Source: Rhodobacteraceae bacterium UBA6796 (GTDB lineage: Bacteria > Pseudomonadota > Alphaproteobacteria > Rhodobacterales > Rhodobacteraceae). Taken from it: a stretch of DNA of 44,854 nucleotides. Below, piece after piece: positions 7,450-16,125 of the stretch. A program made the position numbers and the translations under genes. The stretch's first letter is position 1. The number at the start of each line of letters is the position of its first letter. The notes beneath the pieces are model-generated. The model saw only the letters and a program-made list of their open reading frames with translations. It had not been told where the DNA came from and searched no databases. The stretch lies in NCBI GenBank assembly GCA_002452815.1, contig DKFM01000002.1, positions 1 through 44,854 of the forward strand, given 5' to 3'.

Positions 7450-9467
7450 CCGACGATCTGCACCCCGCCGAACTCAGGGCCTCTCCTGCGCCCAACCCGA
7501 TCTGGACCCAGCTGTCGGTGATCTGGCTGGTCCCGCTGCTGGCACTGGCGCTTACGCTGGGGGTGGCCTGGAAAGCCTATTCCGACCGCGGCGTTCTGAT
7601 CGAGATCGACTTCGCCGATGCGACCGGCATCCGCCCGGGCGAGACCCCGCTGAAATTTCGCGAAGTCGATGTCGGCACGGTCGAGACAGTGGGCTTCAGC
7701 CCCGACCTGACCTCGGTGCGGATCGGCGTGCGGGTCGACAAGCATGTCGCGCCCTATATCGATTCCGAGGCGAACTTCTGGCTGGTACGCCCGCAGGTTT
7801 CGGCGCAGGGGATCTCGCGGCTCGACACGGTGCTGTCGGGCACCTTCATCGAAGGGTATTGGGATGCCGAACAGAAGGGCGAAGCGCGAACTTTCCAGGG
7901 CCTCGACAAGCCGCCCGTCGCCCCCGATCCGAGCAAGGGCACCTGGGTCGAGCTGCGCGCCGAAGATGCGGGCGGCCTGGCCGAGGGGGCACCGATCCTG
8001 TTTCGCGGTGTCACTGTGGGCCGGATCCAGAACCTGCGGCTGAACGACAGCGATGCCGGCGTCACCGTCGATGCGTTTATCGAGGCGCCGCATGATCGCC
8101 GCCTGACCACCACGACCCGTTTCTGGGATACCTCGGGCATTTCGGTATCGCTGGATGCGACCGGGGTCACGCTGAACATGCGTTCGCTGGCCTCGCTGGT
8201 GCAGGGCGGGATCGAATTCGATACGCTTTCGACCGGCGGCACCTTTGTGCAGAACGGCTTTCCCTACCGGCTCTATCCCAGTGCCGATGCCGCCAAGGCG
8301 TCGATCTTCGGCAATGATCTGATCGACCCGCCGCGCTTCACCCTGCTGTTCGACGACGCGATCAAGGGGCTGGAGCGCGGGGCCAAGGTGCAGTTCCGCG
8401 GGGTCGAGGCCGGCGAGGTGACCGATCTGTCGATCAAGGTGCAGACCGACTCTTTGGGCACGCGCTACGCCCAGCAACAGGTCATCATCGCGCTGTCGCC
8501 CGAACGGCTTGGCCTGGCGCGTGACACCGATAATGAGGTCGTCACCGAATTCCTGGCGGGCGAGGTCGAGAACGGGCTGCGTGCAAGGATTGCAGGCGTC
8601 GGCCTGCTGGGTTCGACATTGATTGTCGAACTGACGGATGTGCCCGATGTGCCTGCGCAGGTAATGAACCTGACCGCCGAACCCTATCCGATCCTGCCCA
8701 CGGCGCCCGCCGCGACCAATGACCTGGCCGCCTCGGCCGAGGGGATCTTCAAGCGGATCGACGCGCTGCCGATCGAGCAGCTGATGAATTCGGCGATCCG
8801 CACGCTGGACGGCATTTCGGCCGTCGCCGAAAGCGAGGACACGCGCGCCGTGCCCGGCGAGCTGAACGGCTTGCTGGCCGAGCTGCGCACGCTGGTGGAC
8901 GGGCTCAATGCCGGCGGGGCCGCAGACAAGACCATCGCCGCAATCGACGGCGTGACCGAGGCCGCATCAAGCGTTCTGTATGAAATCGAAGGGCTGGGCG
9001 AAACGCTGAAATCCACCGACGAGGCGGCACAGGCCGTGGCCGAAATGCCGCTGGGCGAGATCGGCGCCAAGATCGACGGAATTCTGGGCGATGTGCGCGG
9101 GATGCTGGGCTCGGAAGATGCCGAGCGGTTGCCCCGGGCGCTGTCGGATACGTTGGAGCAGACCGCCGCGCTGTTGGACGAATTGCGCGCAGGCGGAGCC
9201 GCCGAAAAGCTGAATGGCACACTGGTCGCGGCACAGGATGCGGCCACGGCCATTGCCGGTGCCTCCGATCGGCTGCCCGCGCTGACGCGCAAGCTTGAAG
9301 AACTGGTCACCACCGCCGAGGGGCTGGTGGCCTCTTATGGCGACCGCTCGGCCTTCAATGCCGAAGTCCTGAATTCCATGCGCGAGTTGCGCCGGGCCAC
9401 TGCGGCCTTCGGGTCGCTGGCACGCATGATCGAACGCAACCCGCGCGCCTTCATTCTGGGCCGCTGA
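7446..9467 (+). CDS. pqiB: PqiB-type MCE-domain protein
   Basis: PqiB proteins are anchored in the inner membrane and stack MCE domains into a periplasm-spanning channel for hydrophobic molecules. The 673-residue product has one N-terminal membrane helix (IWLVPLLALALTLGVAW) and three MCE-type repeats, recognised by related blocks: PGETPLKFREVDVGTVETV near residue 60, EGAPILFRGVTVGRIQNL near 180 and RGAKVQFRGVEAGEVTDL near 310. The C-terminal 220 residues are Ala/Leu/Glu-rich and probably helical, as in the PqiB needle. It overlaps the upstream gene as ATGA and precedes the lipoprotein gene by 12 bases. Confidence 0.9.
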   Translation: MTDDLHPAELRASPAPNPIWTQLSVIWLVPLLALALTLGVAWKAYSDRGVLIEIDFADATGIRPGETPLKFREVDVGTVETVGFSPDLTSVRIGVRVDKHVAPYIDSEANFWLVRPQVSAQGISRLDTVLSGTFIEGYWDAEQKGEARTFQGLDKPPVAPDPSKGTWVELRAEDAGGLAEGAPILFRGVTVGRIQNLRLNDSDAGVTVDAFIEAPHDRRLTTTTRFWDTSGISVSLDATGVTLNMRSLASLVQGGIEFDTLSTGGTFVQNGFPYRLYPSADAAKASIFGNDLIDPPRFTLLFDDAIKGLERGAKVQFRGVEAGEVTDLSIKVQTDSLGTRYAQQQVIIALSPERLGLARDTDNEVVTEFLAGEVENGLRARIAGVGLLGSTLIVELTDVPDVPAQVMNLTAEPYPILPTAPAATNDLAASAEGIFKRIDALPIEQLMNSAIRTLDGISAVAESEDTRAVPGELNGLLAELRTLVDGLNAGGAADKTIAAIDGVTEAASSVLYEIEGLGETLKSTDEAAQAVAEMPLGEIGAKIDGILGDVRGMLGSEDAERLPRALSDTLEQTAALLDELRAGGAAEKLNGTLVAAQDAATAIAGASDRLPALTRKLEELVTTAEGLVASYGDRSAFNAEVLNSMRELRRATAAFGSLARMIERNPRAFILGR

Positions 9468-9479
9468 CCGGAGAGAGCC

Positions 9480-10064
9480 ATGATCCAGCTCCGCCCCCTG
9501 ATCCTGATTGGCGCGCTGGCCGCGCTGGCCGCCTGTTCGGACCCCGAAGCCACCGGGCGCTACATGATCGACCCGGCGCCCGCGACGAAAACCCTGCCTG
9601 ACCGGCTGGGCCGGGCCGAACTGCGCGAGGTGTCCTTGCCGCAATATGCCTCGGGGCAGGAAATCGCCTGGCAGACGCCCGATGGCGCGCTGCGTTCGAC
9701 CCCCGACAACGTCTGGGCCGATGACCCGCCGCGTGCGGTCACCCTGGCGCTGGCGCGGCAGATCTCGGCCCTGTCGGGCGCCACGGTAATCGCCGAACCC
9801 TGGCCCTTGGCCGATGAACCCAGCCGCCGGATCGAGGTGCGTGTCGAACAGTTCCTGGCGCGTGCGGACGGCGTGGTGCAATTGACCGGGGTTTATTACG
9901 TCACACCGGCCGGCATGGCGGGCGGGCGTGATCTGGTGCGCCGCTTCGATCTGGCCGTGCCGATTGCCACGCCCGACGGCAAACCGGCAAACCCGGCGGC
10001 CATCGCGCAGGCGCAGTCGCAGGCCGTCGCCCTGCTGGCAGACCGGATTGCCCGGCTCGATTAA
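9480..10064 (+). CDS. pqiC: PqiC-like auxiliary lipoprotein (ABC_trans_aux / DUF330)
   Basis: The 194-residue product has a lipoprotein signal peptide with the lipobox LAAC (Cys19), so it should be acylated and, by analogy with E. coli PqiC, held in the outer membrane as the partner of PqiB. The body contains the family pattern YMIDPAP near the start and the RIEVRVEQFLARADGVVQLTGVYYV beta-rich core. A GGAGAG lies before the ATG. It closes the pqi-type operon; its stop overlaps the convergent flavin reductase stop by four bases. Confidence 0.87.
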   Translation: MIQLRPLILIGALAALAACSDPEATGRYMIDPAPATKTLPDRLGRAELREVSLPQYASGQEIAWQTPDGALRSTPDNVWADDPPRAVTLALARQISALSGATVIAEPWPLADEPSRRIEVRVEQFLARADGVVQLTGVYYVTPAGMAGGRDLVRRFDLAVPIATPDGKPANPAAIAQAQSQAVALLADRIARLD

Positions 10065-10615
10065 CGCCCGGGCAGGAAGCGCCCGTATTGGCCATGCGCG
10101 AAGACCAGCGGTTCGCCCTCGGTCGCGGTGGAAAAGCGGGTGACCCGGCCAATGATGATGGTGTGATCGCCGCCTTCGTGGGTGGCCTCGGTCTGGCATT
10201 CGAACCGCGCCAGCGTGCCCTCCAGCAGCGGCACCTGTGCGTCGTTCAGCGTATGGCTCAGCCCGTCGAACCCGGCGCCATTGCGGGTGAACCGATCCGC
10301 CAGATCGGCCTGATCGAAACGCAGGACATGGATCGCAAAGGCCGGGGCGGCCGAAAAATGCCGGTGCCGCAAAGACGATCGCGCGGCCGACCACAGCACC
10401 AGCGCCGGGTCGAGCGAGACCGAAGCAAAACTGTTCACGGTAATGCCCAGCGGCGCGCCGCTGTCGGCATCGGGGGCGGTGACCACCGTCACCCCGGTCG
10501 CAAACCGCGCCAGCGCAGAGCGGAACGCCCGCGGATCGGCCGGATCGGGAACGTGCCCCAGCCCGGTCCGTTCGGCCCGGCTGACGGCCGCTTCAATTTT
10601 ATCACTTTCGCGCAT
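10061..10615 (-). CDS. Flavin reductase family protein
   Basis: The 184-residue product has the flavin reductase (HpaC/DIM6-type) fold signature: FRSALARFATGVTVVTA, GITVNSFASVSLDPALVLWSAARSS, and the late GGDHTIIIGRVTRF motif. Such enzymes supply reduced FMN or FAD to a partner monooxygenase or bind flavin themselves. No partner oxygenase is visible nearby, so the substrate is unknown. The ATG at 10615 is chosen because a purine-rich GGGAAAGGGGG precedes it and the conserved domain begins soon after; longer frames run into fliI. It lies between the convergent pqi operon and fliI. Confidence 0.82.
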   Translation of the reverse strand: MRESDKIEAAVSRAERTGLGHVPDPADPRAFRSALARFATGVTVVTAPDADSGAPLGITVNSFASVSLDPALVLWSAARSSLRHRHFSAAPAFAIHVLRFDQADLADRFTRNGAGFDGLSHTLNDAQVPLLEGTLARFECQTEATHEGGDHTIIIGRVTRFSTATEGEPLVFAHGQYGRFLPGR

Positions 10616-10664
10616 GGGGCCCCCTTTCCCCACAGATATCGCGATGGGCGCCAAGGGCAACCCG

Positions 10665-11987
10665 TTAACCGCCAACCGCAAGCACCTGAGCCATCCGCGC
10701 AAAACTGGCCTGCGTGTTTTCCGGTTCATCCTGCGCCAGAAAATCATCGAGCCCGGGCCAGACCCTGATCGCTGCGTCAATCGTCGGGTCAGAGCCTGCC
10801 GCGTAAAGCCCTGCCTGAATCATCATCTCGGCCCGGTCATAGGCACCCAGCAGCCGCCGCGCCGTGGCGATCAGCGTATTCTCGGCCGCGCTGGCCGCAT
10901 CGGGCAGCGAGCGCGAGACCGAGCGCAGCAAATCGACCGCCGGAAACCGGCCACGTTCGGCAATCCGGCGATCCAGCACGACGTGCCCGTCCAGAACGCC
11001 GCGCAGAATATCGGCGATCGGCTCCTCCATGTCGGACCCCGCCACCAGCACCGAAAACACCGCCGTTATATCGCCACTGCCCTCCAGCCCCGGCCCGGCC
11101 CGCTCGGCAAGCGACATGATCTGATGCGAGGTCGAGGGCGGGAAGCCCCGCAAGCTCGGCGGTTCACCCCCCGCCAGCGCAACCTCGCGATGCGCCTCGG
11201 CAAAACGCGTCACGCTATCGGCCAGAAACAGCACATGCTTGCCCTGATCGCGGAAATGTTCCGCCACGCTCATCGCCGCCCAGGCGCAGCGTCGCCGCAC
11301 CAGCGGCGATTGATCCGATGTCGCCGCCACGATCACCGAGCGCGCCATCCCCTCGGGTCCCAGCACCTTTTCCACGAATTCGCGCAGCTCGCGTCCGCGT
11401 TCCCCGATCAGCGCGATCACCACGACATCCGCGCTGACCCCGCGCGCGAATTTCGCCAGCAGTGAGGATTTTCCGACGCCAGAGCCTGCAAACAAACCGA
11501 TCCGCTGCCCCCGGACCAGCGGCAGCAAGGTGTTGAACACCGCAGTCCCGGTCTCGATGCGCGCGCCCAGCCGCTGCCGTTGCGCCGCGGCGGGCGGTGG
11601 CGCGCGCAGGTCACGCTCCTGTGCGCCTCGCAGCAGTGGGCGGCCATCCAGCGGCCGACCGAAGGCATCGACGATGCGCCCGACCCAACTGTCATGGGGG
11701 GCGATTCGGGCCTGGCCCAGCAGTTCCACCTGATCGCGAATGGCGATGCCCTCGACCGCACCATCGGCCAGAAGCGTGACCATATCCTGGCGCAGCGACA
11801 ACACTTCGGCGCCGATCTCGCGCCCTGACTGGCAGCGAATTTTCGCGCGATCCCCAAGGCTTGCACATTCCGACAGACCCGACACCTCAATCGTGCCCCG
11901 CCCCACTTCGGCCACCCTTCCGACCGGACGCGCCAGCCCCAGATCCGAGATTTCCGCCCGCAACAGATCGAATTCCGCGAATGCCAT
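10665..11987 (-). CDS. fliI: Flagellum-specific ATPase FliI
   Basis: FliI is the cytoplasmic ATPase that feeds substrates to the flagellar type III export gate. The 440-residue protein has the F1-ATPase-like core: Walker A AGSGVGKS (167-174), Walker B VLFLADS (about 253-259), and the conserved GERGRELREFVE and PPSTSHQIMSLAERAGP segments. AGGAGG stands just before the ATG. It diverges from flgB across an 81-bp promoter region. Its regulator FliH is not adjacent, and FliJ, often directly downstream of fliI, is also absent here. Confidence 0.96.
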   Translation of the reverse strand: MAFAEFDLLRAEISDLGLARPVGRVAEVGRGTIEVSGLSECASLGDRAKIRCQSGREIGAEVLSLRQDMVTLLADGAVEGIAIRDQVELLGQARIAPHDSWVGRIVDAFGRPLDGRPLLRGAQERDLRAPPPAAAQRQRLGARIETGTAVFNTLLPLVRGQRIGLFAGSGVGKSSLLAKFARGVSADVVVIALIGERGRELREFVEKVLGPEGMARSVIVAATSDQSPLVRRRCAWAAMSVAEHFRDQGKHVLFLADSVTRFAEAHREVALAGGEPPSLRGFPPSTSHQIMSLAERAGPGLEGSGDITAVFSVLVAGSDMEEPIADILRGVLDGHVVLDRRIAERGRFPAVDLLRSVSRSLPDAASAAENTLIATARRLLGAYDRAEMMIQAGLYAAGSDPTIDAAIRVWPGLDDFLAQDEPENTQASFARMAQVLAVGG

Positions 11988-12032
11988 TCTGGCCTCCTGT
12001 GTTCCTCGAAACGATTTCTAAACGAATCTCTC

Positions 12033-12047
12033 TTAAGCCTTGGTTGA
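12033..12047 (+). promoter_or_regulatory. Degenerate CtrA-like site between fliI and flgB
   Basis: TTAA-N7-TTGA matches seven of eight motif bases with the correct seven-base spacer. It lies in the divergent gap, about 22 bases before the flgB start, close to the flgB ribosome binding site. Its strength depends on the consistent pattern with the motB and flgE sites rather than on the match alone. Confidence 0.35.
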
Positions 12048-12068
12048 TAGTTCGGAGGAGAAACCCCG

Positions 12069-12455
12069 ATGTTCGAAAAACTCGAAATCATGCAAATCGC
12101 GCAGTCCATGGCCCGCCATGCCGCGCTTCGACAGTCGGCCGTGACGCAGAATATCGCGAATGCCGATACCCCTGGCTACAAGGCCAAGGACCTCACCTCT
12201 TTTGCCGATACCTATCAGACCGAAGCCCGCACCCCGCTGCGCACCAGCCGCGTGGGCCATATCGGCGCGACCCGGGGTTTCGAGGCCCGCGTGACCACGC
12301 AGACCGACAGCTCGGCGACCTCGCCCAACGGCAATTCGGTGTCCCTCGAAGACGAGATGGTGAAAGGCGCGGATATCAAACGCCAGCATGACCTTGCCCT
12401 GACAATCTATAAAACTTCGCTGGGCCTTCTGCGCACCAGCATTGGCAGGGGCTGA
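12069..12455 (+). CDS. flgB: Flagellar proximal rod protein FlgB
   Basis: FlgB builds the base of the rod in the periplasm. The 128-residue product has the rod-family N-terminal motif HAALRQSAVTQNIANADTPGYKAKDL and a C-terminal helix (MVKGADIKRQHDLALTIYKTSLGLLRTSIGRG). A GGAGGAG precedes the ATG. It opens the operon flgB-flgC-fliE-fliQ-flgF-flgG-flgA-flgH-fliL, which places rod, export-gate and ring genes together. Confidence 0.95.
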   Translation: MFEKLEIMQIAQSMARHAALRQSAVTQNIANADTPGYKAKDLTSFADTYQTEARTPLRTSRVGHIGATRGFEARVTTQTDSSATSPNGNSVSLEDEMVKGADIKRQHDLALTIYKTSLGLLRTSIGRG

Positions 12456-12457
12456 TC

Positions 12458-12850
12458 ATGAGTGATTTTTCCAGCACGCTTGCGCTCTCTGCCTCGGGCA
12501 TGAAGGCCCAGTCCGAGCGGTTGCGCCATGTCTCCGAAAATATCGCCAATGCCGATACCCCCGGCTACCACCGCAAGACCACGGCTTTCGAAGAAGTCGT
12601 GACCGGTGGCCGCAGCACGGGCGCGGTGCGGCTTGGCCCGGTGGAACTCGACCAGACGGAACTGTCGCGGATCTATGATCCGGGCAACCCGCTGGCCGAT
12701 GAGAGCGGCTACTACGACGGCTCGAATGTCGATCTGGTGGTCGAAATCGCTGACGCGCGCGAAGCGCAGCGCAGCTACGAGGCGAATCTTCGCATGTTCG
12801 ATCAGACACGGCAAATGTCGTCGGCTCTGCTCGACCTGCTTCGCCGCTGA
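12458..12850 (+). CDS. flgC: Flagellar proximal rod protein FlgC
   Basis: FlgC follows FlgB in the proximal rod. The 130-residue protein has the rod motif SASGMKAQSERLRHVSENIANADTPGYHRKT and the terminal VEIADAREAQRSYEANLRMFDQTRQM helix. It begins two bases after the flgB stop, which indicates coupled translation. Length and order (flgB, flgC, fliE) are standard. Confidence 0.95.
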   Translation: MSDFSSTLALSASGMKAQSERLRHVSENIANADTPGYHRKTTAFEEVVTGGRSTGAVRLGPVELDQTELSRIYDPGNPLADESGYYDGSNVDLVVEIADAREAQRSYEANLRMFDQTRQMSSALLDLLRR

Positions 12851-12866
12851 TTGATGGAGGTCCAGA

Positions 12867-13160
12867 ATGGACATGAAAACATCGTTTGCGACCCAAAGCT
12901 ACGCCCAGGCCCGCACCGCAACCGCCCCGCAGGCGACAGAGGCCGGGCCTGGGCAATCCCCCCTTGGCACGATCGCCTCAAGCTTTGCCGAAGCACTGCA
13001 GAACGGCGAGGAAACGGCCCGCGCCGCGATGCTCGGCGGTGCCGACCCGCACACCCTGGTGCAGGCGCTGGCTCAATCCCAACTGGCGATCGAAACCGCA
13101 GTTACCGTGCGCGACAAGGTCGTCGAGGCCTATCAGGAAATCCTGCGAATGCCGGTGTGA
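12867..13160 (+). CDS. fliE: Flagellar hook-basal body complex protein FliE
   Basis: FliE connects the MS ring to the rod. The 97-residue product has the family's helical C-terminal half (ALQNGEETARAAMLGGADPHTLVQALAQSQLAIETAVTVRDKVVEAYQEILRMPV), with the conserved PHxLVQALAQ and VVEAYQEILRM segments. A GGAGG lies 8 bases before the ATG. It is flanked by flgC and fliQ. Confidence 0.93.
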   Translation: MDMKTSFATQSYAQARTATAPQATEAGPGQSPLGTIASSFAEALQNGEETARAAMLGGADPHTLVQALAQSQLAIETAVTVRDKVVEAYQEILRMPV

Positions 13161-13162
13161 CG

Positions 13163-13429
13163 ATGCAGGAGGTCATCTTCTTCGACACCATGCGTCAGGG
13201 CCTGTGGATCGCCGTGATGATCGCGGCCCCCATGCTGACAGTGGCGCTTGTTGCAGGCATCACCATCGGCCTGTTCCAGGCCCTGACCTCGGTGCAGGAG
13301 ATGACGCTCACCTTCGTGCCCAAGGTCGGCGCCATGCTGATCGTGTTCTGGGTGTCGATGTCCTTCATGTCCGAAACCCTCGTCGATTTCTTCACGACGC
13401 GGATCATTCCCCTGATCGCCGGGAGCTAA
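13163..13429 (+). CDS. fliQ: Flagellar export gate protein FliQ
   Basis: FliQ is a small component of the FliPQR export-gate complex in the inner membrane. The 88-residue product has the expected two hydrophobic hairpin helices (LWIAVMIAAPMLTVALVAGITIGLF and VGAMLIVFWVSMSFM) joined by the conserved QALTSVQEMTLTFVPK loop. The ATG is two bases after the fliE stop. Its partners FliR and FlhB/FlhA are encoded on the opposite strand a few kilobases away, while FliP is not in the window. Confidence 0.95.
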   Translation: MQEVIFFDTMRQGLWIAVMIAAPMLTVALVAGITIGLFQALTSVQEMTLTFVPKVGAMLIVFWVSMSFMSETLVDFFTTRIIPLIAGS

Positions 13430-13432
13430 CCC

Positions 13433-14149
13433 ATGGATAACGCCATCTACGCCACGCTGTCGCGGCAATCCGGCCTGATGCAGGAGATGCGGACGGTTGC
13501 CAACAACATCGCCAACATCTCGACCAGCGGATTCCGCCGCGAAGGCGTGATCTTCTCGGAACATGTCGCGGCGCTTGATGGTGAGGCGCCGTCGATGTCG
13601 ATGGCCTACGCCCATGGCCGCAATATCAACGACACCCAGGGCCCGTTGTCGCAAACCGGCGGCGCCTTCGATTTCGCGATCGAGGGCGAGGGGTATTTCA
13701 TGATCGAAACCCCGCAAGGCAATCAGCTGTCGCGGGCGGGCAGTTTCACCCCCTCGGCCGAGGGCGAGCTGGTAACGCCCGACGGCCATCGTCTGCTGGA
13801 TGCCGGGGGCACGCCGATTTTCGTGCCAACCGATCAGGGCCCGGTGTCGATGGCGCAGGACGGCACCCTGTCTGCCGGCGGCAGGCCGATCGCACAGGTG
13901 GGGGTCTATATGCCCGCCGATCCGAACGGGCTGGTGCATACCGGTGGCACCCGCTTCGTGGCCGAGGCCGGCACGGTGCCCGCCGAAGGCGCGGTCCTGC
14001 TGCAGGGCTTCGTCGAAGGTTCCAACGTGGAACCGGTGTCGGAAATCGCGCGGATGATCGAAGTGCAGCGTGCCTATGAAATGGGCCAGACCTTCCTGGA
14101 CCGTGAAGACGAACGAATCCGCAGCGTCATCTCGACGCTTGGCCGATAG
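13433..14149 (+). CDS. flgF: Flagellar rod protein FlgF
   Basis: FlgF is a proximal rod protein. The 238-residue product has the N-terminal rod motif (LMQEMRTVANNIANISTSGFRRE), the central FDFAIEGEGYFMIETPQG-type block shared by FlgF and FlgG, and the C-terminal SEIARMIEVQRAYEMGQTFLDREDERI helix. A GGGAG precedes the ATG, which lies three bases after fliQ. It is distinguished from FlgG by its shorter length and its position directly before flgG. Confidence 0.94.
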   Translation: MDNAIYATLSRQSGLMQEMRTVANNIANISTSGFRREGVIFSEHVAALDGEAPSMSMAYAHGRNINDTQGPLSQTGGAFDFAIEGEGYFMIETPQGNQLSRAGSFTPSAEGELVTPDGHRLLDAGGTPIFVPTDQGPVSMAQDGTLSAGGRPIAQVGVYMPADPNGLVHTGGTRFVAEAGTVPAEGAVLLQGFVEGSNVEPVSEIARMIEVQRAYEMGQTFLDREDERIRSVISTLGR

Positions 14150-14160
14150 GAGGTTTTCCA

Positions 14161-14946
14161 ATGCGTGCATTGCAGATTGCGGCAACCGGGATGAGCGCCC
14201 AGCAAATGCGGGTCGAGGTCATCTCGAACAACCTCGCCAACATGTCCACCACCGGCTACAACGCCCGTCGCGCCGAATTCGCCGATCTGCATTATCAGCA
14301 GATGACCCGCCCCGGCACGATCACCGCGAACGACGGCACCGTCGTGCCCGCCGGGGTGCAGCTTGGTCTGGGCGTGCGGCCGACCTCGGTCACCATCACC
14401 CTTGCGCAGGGCTCGCTCACCTCGACCGGCGGCGATCTGGATCTGGCGATCGAGGGGCTGGGGTATCTGGAGGTCACGCTGCCCTCTGGCATCTCGGCCT
14501 ATACCCGCGACGGCGGCCTGAAACGCTCGGCCGATGGCGAGATCGTGACCTCGGATGGTTACTCCGTGGTGCCGGGCATCACGATCCCCGCCGACGCGCG
14601 GACCCTGGCGATCAATGCCGCGGGAGAGGTCTACGCCTATTTCGACAATGTCGTGCAACCGACCCTCTTGGGGCAGTTCACGCTGGCGGGCTTCACCAAT
14701 GAAAAGGGGCTCGAGGCGATGGGCTCCAACCTGTTTCTGGAAACCGGCGCCTCGGGGCCTGCGCAGGTCTCGACTCCGGGCGAAAACGGGCTGGGCACCC
14801 TGCGGCAGGGCTATCTGGAGGAAAGCTCGGTCGATCCCGTGCGCGAGATCACCGAACTCATCAAGGCCCAGCGGGGATACGAGCTGAACGCCAAGGTCAT
14901 CACCGCCGCGGATCAGATGCTCGGTGCCACAACGCAGGTGCGGTGA
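14161..14946 (+). CDS. flgG: Flagellar distal rod protein FlgG
   Basis: FlgG forms the distal rod that crosses the P and L rings. The 261-residue product has the near-invariant FlgG start (MRALQIAATGMSAQQMRVEVISNNLANMSTTGYNARRAEF), the DLDLAIEGLGYLEVTLPSG core and the C-terminal VDPVREITELIKAQRGYELNAKVITAADQML helix. GGAGG lies 7 bases before the ATG. Its TGA overlaps the flgA start. Confidence 0.96.
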   Translation: MRALQIAATGMSAQQMRVEVISNNLANMSTTGYNARRAEFADLHYQQMTRPGTITANDGTVVPAGVQLGLGVRPTSVTITLAQGSLTSTGGDLDLAIEGLGYLEVTLPSGISAYTRDGGLKRSADGEIVTSDGYSVVPGITIPADARTLAINAAGEVYAYFDNVVQPTLLGQFTLAGFTNEKGLEAMGSNLFLETGASGPAQVSTPGENGLGTLRQGYLEESSVDPVREITELIKAQRGYELNAKVITAADQMLGATTQVR

Positions 14947-15377
14947 TGCGAAGCGCCTGCATCCCGGCCCTGGTGGCACTGCTCGGCACCGCGATGGCAG
15001 CGGATGCCGAAGTCGTCCTGGCGGCCCGGACCCTGCCCGCCCAGACAGTCATCAGCATCCGCGATGTGGTGGTCGAAGACGGAGAGATGCCCGGTGCATT
15101 GTCTCATCCCGACGATGCTGTCGGGCTGGAGACCCGGGTCACCATCTATCCCGGCCGTCCGCTGCATCTTGATGACCTTGGTGCACCCACGATCATTGCA
15201 CGCAATCAGACCGTTACCTTGGCCTATCGACAAAGCGGCCTGCGGATTCAGACCGAAGGGCGCGCGCTTGAACGGGCCGCGGTCGGCGACACGATCAGGG
15301 TGATGAACATCGCCTCCAAATCCACCGTGATGGCCACGATCGCCGCGGACGGCACCGCCTTCGTGTCCAGACAATGA
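14946..15377 (+). CDS. flgA: P-ring assembly chaperone FlgA
   Basis: FlgA is a periplasmic chaperone for P-ring (FlgI) assembly. The 143-residue form is short, as in other Rhodobacterales; it has a signal peptide (to about residue 19, TAMAADA) followed by one SAF domain (VLAARTLPAQTVISIRDVV, YPGRPLHLDDL, RNQTVTLAYRQSGL, GDTIRVMNIASKSTVMA). The ATG at 14946 is chosen over a GTG at 14943 because it overlaps the flgG stop as TGATG. It overlaps flgH as ATGA. Its client FlgI is encoded at the left end of the window. Confidence 0.92.
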   Translation: MRSACIPALVALLGTAMAADAEVVLAARTLPAQTVISIRDVVVEDGEMPGALSHPDDAVGLETRVTIYPGRPLHLDDLGAPTIIARNQTVTLAYRQSGLRIQTEGRALERAAVGDTIRVMNIASKSTVMATIAADGTAFVSRQ

Positions 15378-16114
15378 AAGACACCCCCATGCGCGCTCTT
15401 ATCCTGCTGCTGCTCAGCACCTCTCTTTTCGCCTGCCAGCGGCTTGGCGAAGTCGGCAAGGCGCCCGACTTCACCCCCGTCGAAACCGGCAACGAGTTCT
15501 TCGCGATGACCAGCACCCCGATGCCCGAACAATTGCCGGGCCAGGCGGGCACCGTGGATGCCTCGCTCTGGTCGGGCACGCGCGGCTCGCTTCTGGGCGA
15601 CCGGCGGGCCGCGCAGCGCGGTGACATCCTGACCGTCGTGATCGAGATCGACGAGAAAGCCGAAATCTCCAACAGCACCGGGCGCAGCCGGACCGGCGCA
15701 GATTCGATGGGCATCCCGTCGATGCTGGGCATCCCACAGCGTCTGGACCGCCGCATGCCCGAGGGCGCCAGCATGGCCGACGCCTATGCGACGAATTCGA
15801 GTTCCAGCTATCAGGGCAACGGATCGGTCGCGCGCAAGGAAAAGATGACCCTGCGGGTGGCCGCGACCATCCTTGATCGCCTGCCCAATGGCGTCTTGCG
15901 GATTCAGGGCAGCCAAGAGGTGCGCGTCAACTTCGAGGTGCGCGAACTGATCGTCACCGGCTACGTCCGCCCCGAAGACGTCAGCCGCCAGAATGAAATC
16001 ACCTATGACAAGATCGCCGGCGCGCGCATTTCCTATGGAGGGCGCGGACAGATCACCGATGTGCAGCAACCCCGGATCGGCCAGCAGGTCGCCGACGTCC
16101 TGCTGCCGTTCTGA
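15374..16114 (+). CDS. flgH: Flagellar L-ring lipoprotein FlgH
   Basis: FlgH forms the L ring in the outer membrane. The 246-residue product has a lipoprotein signal peptide with lipobox LFAC (Cys21), then the family segments SLWSGTRGSLLGDRRAAQRGDILTVVIEIDE and VLRIQGSQEVRVNFEVRELIVTGYVRPEDVSRQNEI. The start codon overlaps the flgA stop (ATGA); a second in-frame ATG five codons later would leave a shorter but adequate signal peptide. It stands 11 bases before fliL. Confidence 0.95.
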   Translation: MKDTPMRALILLLLSTSLFACQRLGEVGKAPDFTPVETGNEFFAMTSTPMPEQLPGQAGTVDASLWSGTRGSLLGDRRAAQRGDILTVVIEIDEKAEISNSTGRSRTGADSMGIPSMLGIPQRLDRRMPEGASMADAYATNSSSSYQGNGSVARKEKMTLRVAATILDRLPNGVLRIQGSQEVRVNFEVRELIVTGYVRPEDVSRQNEITYDKIAGARISYGGRGQITDVQQPRIGQQVADVLLPF

Positions 16115-16125
16115 AGGGGGCCCCG

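Noticed and set aside
8967..10394. Long - strand frame opposite pqiB/pqiC
   Set aside because: It is antisense to well-supported genes and its composition (Arg/Gly/Gln-rich) is that of a GC-rich shadow frame. The same holds for long antisense frames over pmbA, ahcY, leuC and flhA.
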